DNA of 64,000 nucleotides from Phytoactinopolyspora mesophila. GTDB taxonomy: Bacteria; Actinomycetota; Actinomycetes; Jiangellales; Jiangellaceae. Shown one piece after another: positions 1 through 10,447 of the stretch (positions are counted from its first letter, which is position 1; every line of letters begins with the position of its first letter). The stretch covers positions 1-64,000 of the forward strand of contig NZ_WLZY01000003.1 in assembly GCF_010122465.1 (NCBI RefSeq), in the 5' to 3' direction. The notes beneath the pieces were generated by a model. That model saw only the letters and a program-made list of their open reading frames with translations, was not told the DNA's origin and ran no database searches. Made by a program: the position numbers and the translations under genes.

Positions 1-229
1 GCCGGTATCCGTAGACGCCGTCGTTGTAGTCAAACAACGCCTGGATCTTGACCGCAAGCTCCTCGCGCCGCCGCGCGGTCGCGCTCATCGGCCGGCCGCG
101 CCAGTCATAAAACCCGGACTTCGACACTTTCAACCAGGTGCACATCTTCTGAATGCTCGGAGCATCGGCCGAATCGCCGTCGGCGGCGGTGGCAGCACAA
201 TCAGCGATGAACTCGTACTTCTCGCTCAC
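1..229 (-). CDS. IS3-family transposase OrfB, N-terminal part (cut by window edge)
   Basis: The reading frame opens with GTG at 229, overlapping the end of orfA by four bases (GTGA). About 76 residues are visible; they include the segment CTWLKVSKSGFYDWRGRP, the N-terminal helix-turn-helix-like region common in IS3 OrfB proteins, followed by YNDGVYGYR just before the edge. The DDE integrase core would lie outside the window. Translation of OrfB in this family often depends on programmed frameshifting with OrfA; here the overlap suggests translational coupling instead, but a slippery site was not identified. Confidence 0.8.
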   Translation of the reverse strand, partial: MSEKYEFIADCAATAADGDSADAPSIQKMCTWLKVSKSGFYDWRGRPMSATARRREELAVKIQALFDYNDGVYGYR

Positions 230-516
230 CGTTGCTCCTGCGCGAAGTATGCTGCCGCTCGTTTTAGGAAGTTGTTCTCCATCTCCAATTCACGGTTCTT
301 CCGCTCAAGCTCTCGTAAACGAGCCCGCTCGGACACCTCCAACGCCGGCTCATCACCAGCATGCGCCTGTCGATAAGCCTTACACCAATTACCCAGGGTG
401 GTCTCACCCACCCCAATTTCGCGAGCCACATCGACTATTCTCCGGTCATTCTCGACCACCAGCCGGGCCGCTTCCTCACGGAACTCAGGCGTGAACTTCC
501 CGTTCTTTCTAGCCAC
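226..516 (-). CDS. IS3-family transposase OrfA (helix-turn-helix subunit)
   Basis: This 96-residue protein begins MARKNGKFTPEFREEAARLV and has an HTH_Tnp_1 (IS3/IS911 OrfA) fold: a helix-turn-helix around residues 25-50 (VDVAREIGVGETTLGNWC) and a C-terminal leucine-zipper-like helix around 65-92 (LRELERKNRELEMENNFLKR). OrfA binds the IS ends and partners OrfB. The frame is intact and the length is normal for the family. It lies upstream of and overlaps orfB on the minus strand. Confidence 0.9.
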   Translation of the reverse strand: MARKNGKFTPEFREEAARLVVENDRRIVDVAREIGVGETTLGNWCKAYRQAHAGDEPALEVSERARLRELERKNRELEMENNFLKRAAAYFAQEQR

Positions 517-581
517 GAAATCCTCTCCTCTCCAAACAGAACCCTATGGGCTCCGCAGTCCGGAAAGTAGGGAGCACCCCA

Positions 582-996
582 TTGCGCCTTGGCGCGTGGT
601 GTGCCCGTGGGCGGGTTTGGGGGCTGTGGCGTGTCCGAGCCCTTTGGGTTCGGGTGGCGTGACTGCTCGAAACCACCGGGCCCACTGAACTGCTCAAGCC
701 GCCGGGCGCCCGCGGCCGGTCGCGGTTCACACGACGATCTTCACGACTGGTGTGTGCCTAGTCGTGTGAGTCCTGACGGTGCATGGCGGCATTGGCTGGC
801 ACGACGATCTCCACGACCCCGAATACCGCCCCTCCGACCCGTCGTGGTTCACACGACGATCTTCACAACCAGCGGCAACCACTCCACGAACGCGACACAC
901 CACAACTGGACCCTGCCGAACGCCCCACCCCCCGGGGGGAACAACCCGCCACCAGCGGCCTCCCATGAACTCACCCACGGAAAGGTCACAAGAGCC
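582..996. other. Intergenic stretch with three short direct repeats, no recognisable gene
   Basis: Between the IS end and the first palindromic repeat I recognise no gene. The 10-mer ACGACGATCT recurs at 731, 801 and 853, and the first and third copies sit in a longer shared stretch (GGTTCACACGACGATCTTCA). Short open frames exist but their translations are low-complexity and resemble nothing I know. This may be decayed mobile DNA next to the IS. Confidence 0.4.
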
Positions 997-1088
997 CTAG
1001 ATGATCATGTTTGGTGGGTTTTCTCGGGCGTCAACGGGCCTGCAGGCATGGTATGGCCCGAGAAAACCCACCAAACATGATCATCTAG
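997..1088. repeat. Palindromic repeat family A, copy 1
   Basis: Perfect 33-bp inverted arms (997-1029 and 1056-1088) contain TGATCATGTTTGGTGGGTTT and enclose a 26-bp centre with CCTGCAGGCATGGT. Copies 2 and 3 are at 21892-21979 and 34088-34175. It lies past the 3' end of the ATL gene. It could act as a terminator on RNA, but the conserved, non-palindromic centre suggests a dispersed mobile (REP/MITE-like) element. Confidence 0.85.
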
Positions 1089-1132
1089 GAGTCGGGTGGA
1101 GCACGGGTGTGGAAGAGGTAGTGGCGCCCGGC

Positions 1133-1438
1133 CTACGGGCGCCAGGCAGCGCGGCGCATATCGATCCGCGAGCCGTCGGACGTCAGCGGAGTACCCTCCG
1201 CGGCCAACTCACGCAACGCCGTTACCTCATGGCCTGGAGGAAGACGGCCCGTCGCGGTGACGACGCGCCACCAGGGAACCGCGCCGCCGAACGCGGCCAT
1301 CACGGCGCCGACGATGCGCGGCCCACCACGTTCGAGCCTGGCACCGACCTCCTCGGCAACCGCTCCGTAGGCCATCGCTCGCCCCGGCGGAATCCGTTCG
1401 ACCAGACTCAATACGGCTTCGATGTACTCGTCGTCCAT
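1133..1438 (-). CDS. Alkyltransferase-like (ATL) DNA-binding protein of the MGMT family
   Basis: The 101-residue protein matches the C-terminal DNA-binding domain of O6-alkylguanine-DNA alkyltransferases. The active-site PCHRV motif is replaced by PWWRVV (around residues 54-59), so the alkyl-accepting cysteine is missing. Known ATL proteins bind O6-alkylguanine without repairing it and hand the lesion to nucleotide excision repair. The N-terminal MGMT domain is absent, as is normal for ATLs. A similar gene (Rv3204) occupies the same neighbourhood in M. tuberculosis. Start is the ATG at 1438; the next gene is divergent. Confidence 0.85.
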   Translation of the reverse strand: MDDEYIEAVLSLVERIPPGRAMAYGAVAEEVGARLERGGPRIVGAVMAAFGGAVPWWRVVTATGRLPPGHEVTALRELAAEGTPLTSDGSRIDMRRAAWRP

Positions 1439-1560
1439 CCCTCTTCAGGTCTCTCCACCGAAAAAGCGGGTCGCCGCCAACCCCCAAAGCCTTGACATGC
1501 GACGATGAGACTGAGATGGCGGATACAACCAAGACGATACGCGTGCGGGAGGGCTCGGAG

Positions 1561-3978
1561 ATGGAGCAGCCTCCACGTGGCGTACGTGAGGATGCCGCGC
1601 CATCCACCGAGCAAGCCGCCAGCCAGCAGGTTCTCGTCAAAGAGCCGCCTCTTCCCCGGCGCACCCGCCGCCCGCTCGACGGTTTCCGGCTGCTGTTCGC
1701 CATCATCGGCATGACGGCTCTGGTGACACTAGCAGTGGTGGCCGAGAGCACACTGACCGCGCTGACCGGTGATCTTGCCGAACTCGACCAGGTCATCCCC
1801 AGCGGACCGGTCAACCTGGTGGCTTTCGCCTCCGGCCTCGCGGCGCAGGCGTTGCCGCCCGTGCTTGTCGTCATCCTCATGATCCGTGGCCGGTTACGCA
1901 CCACAGCTGAACTGCTGATCGCTGCTCTGCTCGCCGCCGTGGCGGCAGCGCTGGTATCCGAGTGGCTGCTGACCGCCGCACCGGAACGGCTGCACGACTC
2001 ATTTGTCCCCACGCTCCCGGGCACCACTGGCACGCCGGTACCGACCTTTCCGGCGGTGCTGGTCGCCGTCGTCACCGTCGTCGCCCGCCTGAACCTCAAA
2101 CGCATCCGCCAGGTGGCGTTGTTCGCCATCGCCGCGAGTTTCGCCGTCGGCCTGCTCGGTGGCGAGGTCACCGTGGCCGGGATTCTTGCGGCGCTGAGCA
2201 TCGGCCGCATCGTCGGCCTGCTTGTCCGCCTGGTCAGCGGCCAGCCGTCGGTGGCACCCACCGGGCACAAGGTTGCTTCCGTCCTCGAGTCCAACGGCTT
2301 CGAACTGCAATCACTGCGCGCGGATTCCGTGGAGCAATACCGCAGATACGTCGCCGAAACCGAGCAAGGACCACTGGGGGTGCTCGTACTCGATCGCGAC
2401 ACCGAGGGCGCCGGCGCGCTGGCCCGGACCATCGACCAGATCCGCACCCGGGAAGAGGTACGGCCGCGCCAGGCCGTGACCATGCGCACCGCGGTCAATC
2501 AGATCACCCTGCAGTCGCTGGCCGTATCCCGCGCCGGCGTCCGCACCCCAAAGCTACGCAAGGTCCTGAAGGTCAACAGCGAGGCGACCGCGCTCGTCTT
2601 CGACCACGTCCCCGGTACCGCGCTGTCGAACCTGAATGGCGGCGACATCAGCGACGACATGCTGCGGGACCTGTGGCGCCAGCTCAGACGGCTGCGGCGC
2701 AACCAGGTAGCCCATCGTCGGCTGTCCGGCCGCACGATCCTGATTTCGGATTCCGGGAAGGTCTGGATCCTCGACCCTTCCGGCGGCGAGGTCGCCGCCC
2801 CCGACCTCGCCATCCGCGCCGACCTCGCCCAGGCGTTGGTGGCGGTCACCCTGGTGGTGGGCGCCGAGCGCACCATCAACACCGCCATGGACGTCCTGGG
2901 CCCGCGGGCCCTGAGTGGCGCGGTGCCGTTGCTTCAGCAGATCGCCCTGCCTCGAACCGTGCGCCGCGAGCTTCGCGGACGCCGGGAACTGCTGTCCGAA
3001 CTGCGTGACGGCCTGATCAGCCGGATCGGCACCGACACCGAGCCGGTTCGGCTCGAGAGGTTCAAGCCGCTGTCTCTCGTCACCGGCGTGGGAGCCGTGG
3101 CTGCCGTCTACCTCGTCGGTACGCAGCTCGTCGACATCTCGTTCGCCGAACTCTGGGCACAGACCAACCTGGCGTGGCTGGTGCCCGCCGTGGCATTCAT
3201 GTTCCTCAACTTCGTCGGCGCCGCCTTCGCGATCCTCGGCTTCGTGCCGGAAAAAGTGCCGTTCTTGCGCACTCTCGGCGCGCAGATCTGCCTGAGTTTC
3301 CTGCGGCTCGTCGCGCCGTCGACGGTCAGCAACGTCGCGATCAACATCCGGTTGCTCACCAAGGCCGGCGTGACCGGGCCGCTGGCTACCGCCAGCGTCG
3401 CGGCGAATCAGGTGGGCAACGTCGCCATCACGCTGCCCCTCATCGCCATCCTCGGTGTGGTGTCAGGCAGTTCCGCCGCGGCCGGCCTCGAGCCGTCGCA
3501 ATCAACGTTGATGATCGTCGCCGGAGTTCTCGTGGCGGCCGCCCTGCTCATCCTGATCCCGCCGATCCGGACCCGGCTGCGGTCGCTGTGGGCCGACTTC
3601 GCCGAACGAGGGCTACCCCGGCTGCTCGACGTGCTGAGCAACCCCCGGAAACTGGCCGTCGCCATCGGCGGGATCGTCCTGCAGGCGGCGTCGCTGGTGT
3701 TGTGTTTCTATGCCTGCCTGCGGGCGGTGGGCGGCACCGCGGACATCGCGGCGCTGGCCGTCGTCCAGATGGTCGGCAACACGGTGGGTATGGCCGTTCC
3801 GACTCCGGGTGGACTGGGAGCCGTGGAAGCCGCACTGACCGCGGGTGTCACGACCATCGGAGTGAGCACCACGTTCGCGGTTCCCGCCGTACTCGTCTTC
3901 CGCATCGTGTCGTTCTGGTTGCCGATCATCCCCGGCTGGATCCTGTGGACCCAGATGCAGCGCCGCGGCCTCCTCTGA
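1561..3978 (+). CDS. Lysylphosphatidylglycerol synthase TM-region (flippase-like, COG0392) membrane protein with central kinase-like domain
   Basis: About 805 residues. The N-terminal third has several hydrophobic segments. A soluble middle section (HRRLSGRTILISDSGKVWIL) resembles the catalytic-loop region of a phosphotransferase/protein-kinase-like fold, with H and D in altered contexts. The C-terminal third is the polytopic COG0392 domain, including VGNTVGMAVPTPGGLGAVE, a signature of this family. COG0392 proteins include MprF-like lipid flippases, but the substrate here is unknown. I chose ATG 1561 because GGAGGG sits seven bases upstream; TTG 1492 and ATG 1516 are in-frame alternatives without good ribosome-binding sites. 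Confidence 0.75.
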   Translation: MEQPPRGVREDAAPSTEQAASQQVLVKEPPLPRRTRRPLDGFRLLFAIIGMTALVTLAVVAESTLTALTGDLAELDQVIPSGPVNLVAFASGLAAQALPPVLVVILMIRGRLRTTAELLIAALLAAVAAALVSEWLLTAAPERLHDSFVPTLPGTTGTPVPTFPAVLVAVVTVVARLNLKRIRQVALFAIAASFAVGLLGGEVTVAGILAALSIGRIVGLLVRLVSGQPSVAPTGHKVASVLESNGFELQSLRADSVEQYRRYVAETEQGPLGVLVLDRDTEGAGALARTIDQIRTREEVRPRQAVTMRTAVNQITLQSLAVSRAGVRTPKLRKVLKVNSEATALVFDHVPGTALSNLNGGDISDDMLRDLWRQLRRLRRNQVAHRRLSGRTILISDSGKVWILDPSGGEVAAPDLAIRADLAQALVAVTLVVGAERTINTAMDVLGPRALSGAVPLLQQIALPRTVRRELRGRRELLSELRDGLISRIGTDTEPVRLERFKPLSLVTGVGAVAAVYLVGTQLVDISFAELWAQTNLAWLVPAVAFMFLNFVGAAFAILGFVPEKVPFLRTLGAQICLSFLRLVAPSTVSNVAINIRLLTKAGVTGPLATASVAANQVGNVAITLPLIAILGVVSGSSAAAGLEPSQSTLMIVAGVLVAAALLILIPPIRTRLRSLWADFAERGLPRLLDVLSNPRKLAVAIGGIVLQAASLVLCFYACLRAVGGTADIAALAVVQMVGNTVGMAVPTPGGLGAVEAALTAGVTTIGVSTTFAVPAVLVFRIVSFWLPIIPGWILWTQMQRRGLL

Positions 3979-4071
3979 CCCACATTGCTCGTGCGAACCC
4001 ACGTGGGCGGCGCCGTTGCGGGTCCAACCAGATCCACCCGCAGCGTCGCCGCCTCGAGCGGGTGCGCATAG

Positions 4072-4182
4072 GCGGAGGGGAGGCGGTGTGTTCACCGACC
4101 GTCCGGAGGCGCGGGCGTGAGTGCGTATGCACGAACGCCGCCGCCGGCGGCCAGGGAGGTGAACACACCGCCTCCCCTCCGC
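4072..4182. repeat. Palindromic repeat family B, copy 1
   Basis: Perfect 24-bp inverted arms (4072-4095 and 4159-4182, containing GGAGGCGGTGTGTTCAC at 4079-4095) enclose a core beginning CGACCGTCCGGAGGCG and ending GGCCAGGGAG. The core is shared with the copy at 36561-36687, but the arms are not. It lies between convergent genes, where a bidirectional terminator role is possible. Confidence 0.85.
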
Positions 4183-4196
4183 GCCCGCGGCACAGA

Positions 4197-5381
4197 TCAG
4201 TAAGCCGGTTGCGACGGGTCGATCTGGTTGACCCACGCGACGACGCCGCCGCCGACGTGGACCGCGTCGCCCATGCCCGCGCCTTTGACCACGGCCAGCG
4301 CCTCGGCGGAGCGCACTCCTGACTTGCAGTGCAGCACCACTTGTTTGTCCTGGGGAAGCTTCTCCAGCGCTTCGCCGGTGAGGAACTCGCCCTTGGGGAT
4401 GAGCACCGCGCCCGGGATCCGGTTGATCTCGTATTCGTTGGGCTCGCGGACGTCGACGAGCATGAAGTCGCGCTCGCCCTGGTCACGCTCGTCGATCCAG
4501 TCCTTGAGCTGCTTGACCGAGATGGTGGAGCCGACCGCGGCCTCGGCGGCTTCGTCGCTGACCGCGCCGCAGAATGCCTCGTAGTCGATAAGCTCGGTGA
4601 TCGGTTCGGCGTTGGGATCCTTGCGGATCTTCAGCGTCGTGTAGCTCATCTCAAGCGCGTCGTAGACCATCAGGCGGCCGAGCAGCGGCTCGCCGATGCC
4701 GGTGATCAGCTTGATCGCCTCATTGACCATGATCGACCCGATGGATGCGCAGAGCACCCCGAGCACGCCACCTTCGGCGCACGACGGCACCATGCCGGGC
4801 GGCGGGGGCTCGGGGTAGAGGTCGCGGTACTGCGGCCCGTGCTTCTCCCAGAAGACACTGACCTGGCCCTCGAACCGGTAGATAGAGCCCCAGACATATG
4901 GCTTGCCCAGCAGAACGGCGGCATCGTTGACGAGGTAACGCGTTGCGAAATTGTCCGTGCCGTCGACGATGAGGTCATAGCCCGAGAAGATGTCCAGGAC
5001 GTTGTCGTTGTCCAGGCGCGTCTCGTGCAGGATGACGTTGACGTAGGGGTTGACCTCTTTGACCGAGTCACGCGCGGACTGGGCTTTGGACCGGCCGATG
5101 TCAGACTGGCCGTGAATGATCTGGCGCTGCAGGTTGGACTCGTCGACCTCGTCGAACTCGACGACGCCCAGCGTTCCGACTCCGGCGGCAGCAAGGTAGA
5201 GCAGCGCAGGCGAACCGAGCCCGCCCGCGCCCACGACCAATACTTTGGCGTTCTTCAGCCGCTTCTGACCGTCCATCCCGACATCGGGGATGATCAGATG
5301 CCGTGAGTAGCGTCGCACCTCGTCGACGGTGAGCTCAGCGGCCGGCTCTACGACTGGGGGCAAAGACACGATCGGCTCCAT
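4197..5381 (-). CDS. moeZ: Adenylyltransferase/sulfurtransferase MoeZ (ThiF + rhodanese)
   Basis: The 394-residue protein joins an E1-like ThiF/MoeB adenylation domain (nucleotide motif GAGGLGSP at residues 51-58, conserved NLQRQ) to a C-terminal rhodanese domain with the active-site loop HCKSGVR near residue 350. Such proteins adenylate the C-terminal glycine of small ubiquitin-like sulfur carriers (MoaD, CysO, ThiS) and convert it to a thiocarboxylate. In mycobacteria MoeZ serves both molybdopterin and CysO-dependent cysteine synthesis. Length and domain order are standard. Transcribed away from the hydrolase gene upstream on the same strand, with about 110 bp between them. Confidence 0.93.
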   Translation of the reverse strand: MEPIVSLPPVVEPAAELTVDEVRRYSRHLIIPDVGMDGQKRLKNAKVLVVGAGGLGSPALLYLAAAGVGTLGVVEFDEVDESNLQRQIIHGQSDIGRSKAQSARDSVKEVNPYVNVILHETRLDNDNVLDIFSGYDLIVDGTDNFATRYLVNDAAVLLGKPYVWGSIYRFEGQVSVFWEKHGPQYRDLYPEPPPPGMVPSCAEGGVLGVLCASIGSIMVNEAIKLITGIGEPLLGRLMVYDALEMSYTTLKIRKDPNAEPITELIDYEAFCGAVSDEAAEAAVGSTISVKQLKDWIDERDQGERDFMLVDVREPNEYEINRIPGAVLIPKGEFLTGEALEKLPQDKQVVLHCKSGVRSAEALAVVKGAGMGDAVHVGGGVVAWVNQIDPSQPAY

Positions 5382-5490
5382 AGGTATTCGTCTCGGTGAT
5401 CACCGGGGCAAATTTGGCGTTGTCTTCAGCAAAACAGTGCCATGGGCCCGCGCATTCCCGCGACGGTGTCCACACCTCGGACTTATCGTC

Positions 5491-6384
5491 TCAGGAACTG
5501 GACACGTCGCGCAAGAACGTCCGCACCAAATGGGCCACCGCCGACGGATACTCCATCATCGACACGTGCCCTGAGTGCTCGAGCTTCACCACCCGCGCTC
5601 GCGGCAGCGCCCGCTGCCAGCGACGCGCCGACCAAGCCCCCACCAGCGCGTCCTTTTCACACACGATGACCATCGCCGGGCACAGCACCTTCTGCGCAGC
5701 CCACCATGTGGAGCGCCGCCGGGGCGGCAGGTACTGACCGACGAGTGAGCGCAGCGCCGTGAGCAACACGTCACGCGCGTGCGCCTGGCTGACCCAGCGC
5801 ATCCGCTCCTCGATCGCGAAGGCGAACTCATCCGGGTCAACGCCCTCCGGGTTTCCGTAGAGCATCGGCGCCAGTCGCTCGATCTGCTCCTGAGTGGGTT
5901 TCCCGTTGACCCGCCCGAGAATCCACTCGCCCAGTTTCGGCAGAGCCACGAGCGCCATCGCCTGAGCGCCTCGTGGTAGCCGATACTGCGGCATCGCGGG
6001 TGAGAGCAGCACCAGCGTCCGAACCAGGTCCGGCCGCGCCGAGGCGACCAGAACACAGATCATGCCCCCCATGGAGTTGCCGATCAGATGAACGGGGCCG
6101 TCGAAGCGCTCGAGGTACGCGATGACATCAGCGACGTACGCTGAGACGGTATGTTCGCCCGAAGGCGGCGATTCACCGAATCCGGGCAGGTCCGGACTCC
6201 ATTGATCGAGATCGCCACGGAGCTCACGCATCAACGCCGTCCAGTTGGTGGACGCGCCTCCGAGGCCGTGGATCATGACCGCCGGCGGCTGGTCGGGCTC
6301 TTCGGGGGCGGCGTGACGGACATTGATGCGGCGCCCGCTCGGGAGGATTACTTCACGGCCTGGCCACTTGCTGATCACAGCCAC
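5491..6384 (-). CDS. Alpha/beta-fold hydrolase
   Basis: About 297 residues from GTG 6384. Visible landmarks are the oxyanion-hole HGLGG, the nucleophile elbow GNSMGG (catalytic Ser), and the C-terminal HSGHV with the catalytic His. An acidic residue of the triad is expected near CEKDALVG. A hydrolase of the same fold (lipV) lies in the matching mycobacterial region, but the substrate cannot be predicted; it may be an esterase or lipase. The frame is open further upstream to 6468, but the extension is arginine-rich and unlike the family, so I prefer the internal GTG. Confidence 0.8.
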   Translation of the reverse strand: MAVISKWPGREVILPSGRRINVRHAAPEEPDQPPAVMIHGLGGASTNWTALMRELRGDLDQWSPDLPGFGESPPSGEHTVSAYVADVIAYLERFDGPVHLIGNSMGGMICVLVASARPDLVRTLVLLSPAMPQYRLPRGAQAMALVALPKLGEWILGRVNGKPTQEQIERLAPMLYGNPEGVDPDEFAFAIEERMRWVSQAHARDVLLTALRSLVGQYLPPRRRSTWWAAQKVLCPAMVIVCEKDALVGAWSARRWQRALPRARVVKLEHSGHVSMMEYPSAVAHLVRTFLRDVSSS

Positions 6385-6570
6385 ACTCCGATGGTATTCG
6401 CACGACCGCCCCGGCGTCCGGCCGCCTCGACGCGCGGGATTCGTTGCCCGGATCACATCGGGTTCCACAGCCGATCGGGCGCTAGCTGCCCCGATTTGCG
6501 GGTAGCTTCAACGAAGAGAACGGTGTGTGCTGAACCGAGCTGCGCACCAAGCACAACCAAGGAGCATTCG

Positions 6571-6801
6571 ATGGCCGACAACGAGATCCCAGCCAAGCCC
6601 CTAGAGGCGCCTGATGCCGACGCTGACGAACAGCGCCGGCCCGTGAGACCGAGCAGCGCAGACTCCGAAACCCGGGTCGATCCTGAAGAGCCTGAACTGC
6701 CACCGCAAGAGCTGCCCCAGGAGCTGCCGAGCGACGCTGACCCGGCCGACGCCTACGAACAGACGCGTATCGTCGACTTCGACGAAGACGACTATCGATA
6801 G
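6571..6801 (+). CDS. Small acidic protein of unknown function
   Basis: A 76-residue open frame starts at ATG 6571, with AAGGAG nine bases upstream. The product is rich in Pro, Asp and Glu (for example PPQELPQELPSDADPADAYE) and ends DFDEDDYR; it looks intrinsically disordered. No family is recognised. It precedes the TetR gene by 46 bp on the same strand and may share its transcript. Confidence 0.6.
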   Translation: MADNEIPAKPLEAPDADADEQRRPVRPSSADSETRVDPEEPELPPQELPQELPSDADPADAYEQTRIVDFDEDDYR

Positions 6802-6847
6802 ACATCGACTACCATTTCGCCTATCGAAATCAACTGGGAGGTTTCGA

Positions 6848-7489
6848 GTGACCGCGGTGCCCGACGTCCCGCCTCGCGGTGTGCGCATGCCCCGCGGGAA
6901 GCGGCGAATCCACCTGTTGCGTGCCGCGCAAGAGGTGTTCGTCCAGCACGGCTACCACGCGGCCGCGATGGACGAGATCGCCGTCCGGGCCGGCGTCAGC
7001 AAGCCGGTGTTGTACCAGCATTTTCCCGGCAAGCTCGAGCTCTACCTCGCCCTGATCGACACCGCCACCGACGAGCTCCAGGCCAGGGTGCATCGCGCTC
7101 TGGCTGCCACCGACGACAACAAACAGCGCGTCATCGCGGCGGTGAACGCCTACTTCGAGTTCGTCGACGACCAATCCGGGCTCTATCGGCTGCTGTTCGA
7201 ATCGGACCTCGCCAATGACCCAGCGGTCCGGGACCGCCTGGATCGCCTGACGGAAGCGTCCTCGACCGAGATCAGCGCGATCATCTCCGAGGACACCGGG
7301 CTCTCCCATGAGGAATCCGCTCTACTGGCCGTCGGTTTGATCGGAATAGCCCAGGTCACGGCTCGCTACTGGCTCTCGGCCGACGGGTCCATTCCACGCA
7401 CCACCGCGGCCGAACTGGTCGCCACGTTGGGTTGGCGCGGGATTCGCGGTTTTCCCCGCAGGGAGCATCCCGACGACCAGATCACCTAA
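6848..7489 (+). CDS. TetR/AcrR-family transcriptional regulator
   Basis: 213 residues from GTG 6848, preceded by GGGAGG. The N-terminal TetR_N domain spans about residues 20-65, with the helix-turn-helix AAMDEIAVRAGVSKPVLYQHF. The C-terminal ligand-binding domain resembles the actinobacterial type found beside DUF3107 and rhlE (Rv3208 in M. tuberculosis). The ligand is unknown. A DUF3107 gene follows within about 150 bp, which is a conserved pairing. Confidence 0.88.
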   Translation: MTAVPDVPPRGVRMPRGKRRIHLLRAAQEVFVQHGYHAAAMDEIAVRAGVSKPVLYQHFPGKLELYLALIDTATDELQARVHRALAATDDNKQRVIAAVNAYFEFVDDQSGLYRLLFESDLANDPAVRDRLDRLTEASSTEISAIISEDTGLSHEESALLAVGLIGIAQVTARYWLSADGSIPRTTAAELVATLGWRGIRGFPRREHPDDQIT

Positions 7490-7641
7490 CTCCACGCGAG
7501 CGTCGGGAGCCGGTCTTCGGCCCGCGGCCGATCGCTTGCGGCGGACAGGCGGGTCCGGAGGGAATCACCTCGGCTAACCTGGCAGTTGAGACTGGCGAAC
7601 ATCCGGATATGCCGGGTACCAAACTTCAGGAGAGGGTGACC

Positions 7642-7866
7642 GTGGAGGTCAAGATCGGTGTGCACAACGCCCCGCGTGAATTGGTGATTGAGAGCAGCCA
7701 ATCACCTGAAGAGGTCGACGCGGCGGTTCGGACGGCTATCTCGAACGACGGCGTCCTCGACCTGGTCGACGAACGCGGCCGGCGGGTACTTGTCCGCGCC
7801 GAGCACCTTGCCTATGTCGAGATCGGCGAGCCGATGGAAAGGCGCGTCGGCTTCGGCGCCCTCTGA
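7642..7866 (+). CDS. DUF3107 family protein
   Basis: A 74-residue protein beginning VEVKIGVHNAPRELVIES and ending in a short Gly/Phe tail matches the small conserved actinobacterial family represented by TB9.4 (Rv3208A). Its function is unknown. GTG 7642 is preferred because AGGAG at about 7628-7632 is nine bases upstream; GTG 7636 is too close to it. It sits between the TetR gene and the convergent ferritin-like gene, an arrangement conserved in actinobacteria. Confidence 0.85.
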   Translation: MEVKIGVHNAPRELVIESSQSPEEVDAAVRTAISNDGVLDLVDERGRRVLVRAEHLAYVEIGEPMERRVGFGAL

Positions 7867-7917
7867 CGATCCAACACGAAATCGACGTGGAAGGCGCCGG
7901 TCACGTACCAAAGCGAG

Positions 7918-8595
7918 TTACGAGGCCAAGCCGAGCTTGGCCATTCGCTTAGCGTGATTCTCGGTGAGTCTGGCGAACACGCGACCGAGTTCGGCCAGAT
8001 CCATGCCCGGCCGCCCGGCGCTTCCCACGATGATCGATGTCAGGGCATCTCGGTCGGCGGCTACCCGCTGAGCCTGTGCGAGAGCCTCGCCCACAAGCCG
8101 ACGCCCCCACAGGGCAAGGCGGCCCGCCACACTCGGGTCTTCTTCAATGGCCGCACGAACGCGGTCGACCGCGAAGTCGGCATGGCCGGCGTCGGCCATC
8201 ACCTCGAGCACCAAAGCCCGGGTGTCTTCGTCCACCGCCGAGGCGATCTCGCGATAGAAGTCGGTCCCGATCTGATCTCCCACGTACGCCTTGACCAAAC
8301 CTTCGAGCCACGTGGACGGTGCGGTCTTAGCGTGGAACACGGCGTACGGCTCCCGGAAGGGCCCCATGGCTTCATCGACGGACACACCCAGCTCGGCCAG
8401 CCGATCGCGGATTCGTTCGAAATGCCGGTACTCCGCCGCCGCCATCCCGGCCAGCGCTGCCTGATCCGCCAGCGTGGGCGCGAGCTCGGCGTCGGCCGCC
8501 AGCCGTTGGAAGGCCGAGAGCTCACCTAGACCGAGCGCCCCGAGCAGGTCGATGATGCCGGCACGATACTCCGGGTCCTCCACATGGTTCTCCAC
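7918..8595 (-). CDS. Ferritin-like fold protein (MiaE-related)
   Basis: The 225-residue all-helical protein has carboxylate/His motifs expected of a ferritin-like diiron fold, including AAAEYRHFERI (about residues 52-62) and a later YREIASAVDED helix. It is related to the tRNA hydroxylase MiaE group but is the actinobacterial type (compare Rv3210c), whose substrate is not established. It converges with the DUF3107 gene and is divergent from the downstream helicase, matching the mycobacterial order. Confidence 0.75.
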   Translation of the reverse strand: MENHVEDPEYRAGIIDLLGALGLGELSAFQRLAADAELAPTLADQAALAGMAAAEYRHFERIRDRLAELGVSVDEAMGPFREPYAVFHAKTAPSTWLEGLVKAYVGDQIGTDFYREIASAVDEDTRALVLEVMADAGHADFAVDRVRAAIEEDPSVAGRLALWGRRLVGEALAQAQRVAADRDALTSIIVGSAGRPGMDLAELGRVFARLTENHAKRMAKLGLAS

Positions 8596-8760
8596 GCTCG
8601 TAACGATAGCCCGAGACTCCAGTAATCAACGAGGCCAACGCTCCCGCGGGCCGGTGCCGACGACGGCGCCCGGCTGCTTTCCGACACCCTGGTTAGGCCG
8701 CACCGCCGCAATGCCGTAAACTGCGAGCGTCATGCCGTAAAATGGACGCTGGTAATGACG

Positions 8761-8781
8761 GCGCCCGGTCCGAACGGGCGC
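8761..8781 (+). promoter_or_regulatory. Hairpin in the leader of the RNA helicase gene
   Basis: GCGCCCG (8761-8767) pairs perfectly with CGGGCGC (8775-8781) around a seven-base loop, about 140 bp ahead of the helicase. No U-tract follows, so it is not a classic terminator. The 8596-8920 interval holds no gene I can recognise; it probably contains two divergent promoters and a structured 5' leader for the helicase, a common feature of cold-responsive helicases. Confidence 0.35.
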
Positions 8782-8920
8782 TCTCGAGGACGGATCGACG
8801 TCTGTTGCGCTGCGTGAGGCGCCATCGTGAGGCATCGTCTCGCGAGTGAGCGGCCCCGCCGCCTAGAGGACGAACGAACACCGTGCTCGGGCGACCCACC
8901 GAGCTAATGAGGCGAAAACT

Positions 8921-10402
<1,482 letters not shown>

Positions 10403-10447
10403 GAAGCGGCCTCGCCCCTGGCGACTCCCTATTCGCGCGGGTTCTAA

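Larger units (their letters stand above)
1..581 (-). mobile_element. IS3-family insertion sequence, one end (runs off the window)
   Basis: The minus strand carries orfA followed by the start of orfB with the overlapping layout typical of IS3-family elements. Reading from 581 downward the strand begins TGGGGTGCTCCC, which I take as the terminal inverted repeat because IS3 ends usually start with TG. The other end and any target duplication lie outside the window, so the boundary at 581 is inferred. Confidence 0.75.

Noticed and set aside
724-866. Possible CRISPR array from three ACGACGATCT-containing repeats
   Set aside because: Only three copies, unequal spacing (70 and 52 bp), repeats vary, and no cas genes are seen.
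1227-2498. Minus-strand frame of 423 codons spanning the ATL gene and the COG0392 gene
   Set aside because: Ser/Thr/Arg-rich translation without family resemblance, overlapping two well-supported genes.
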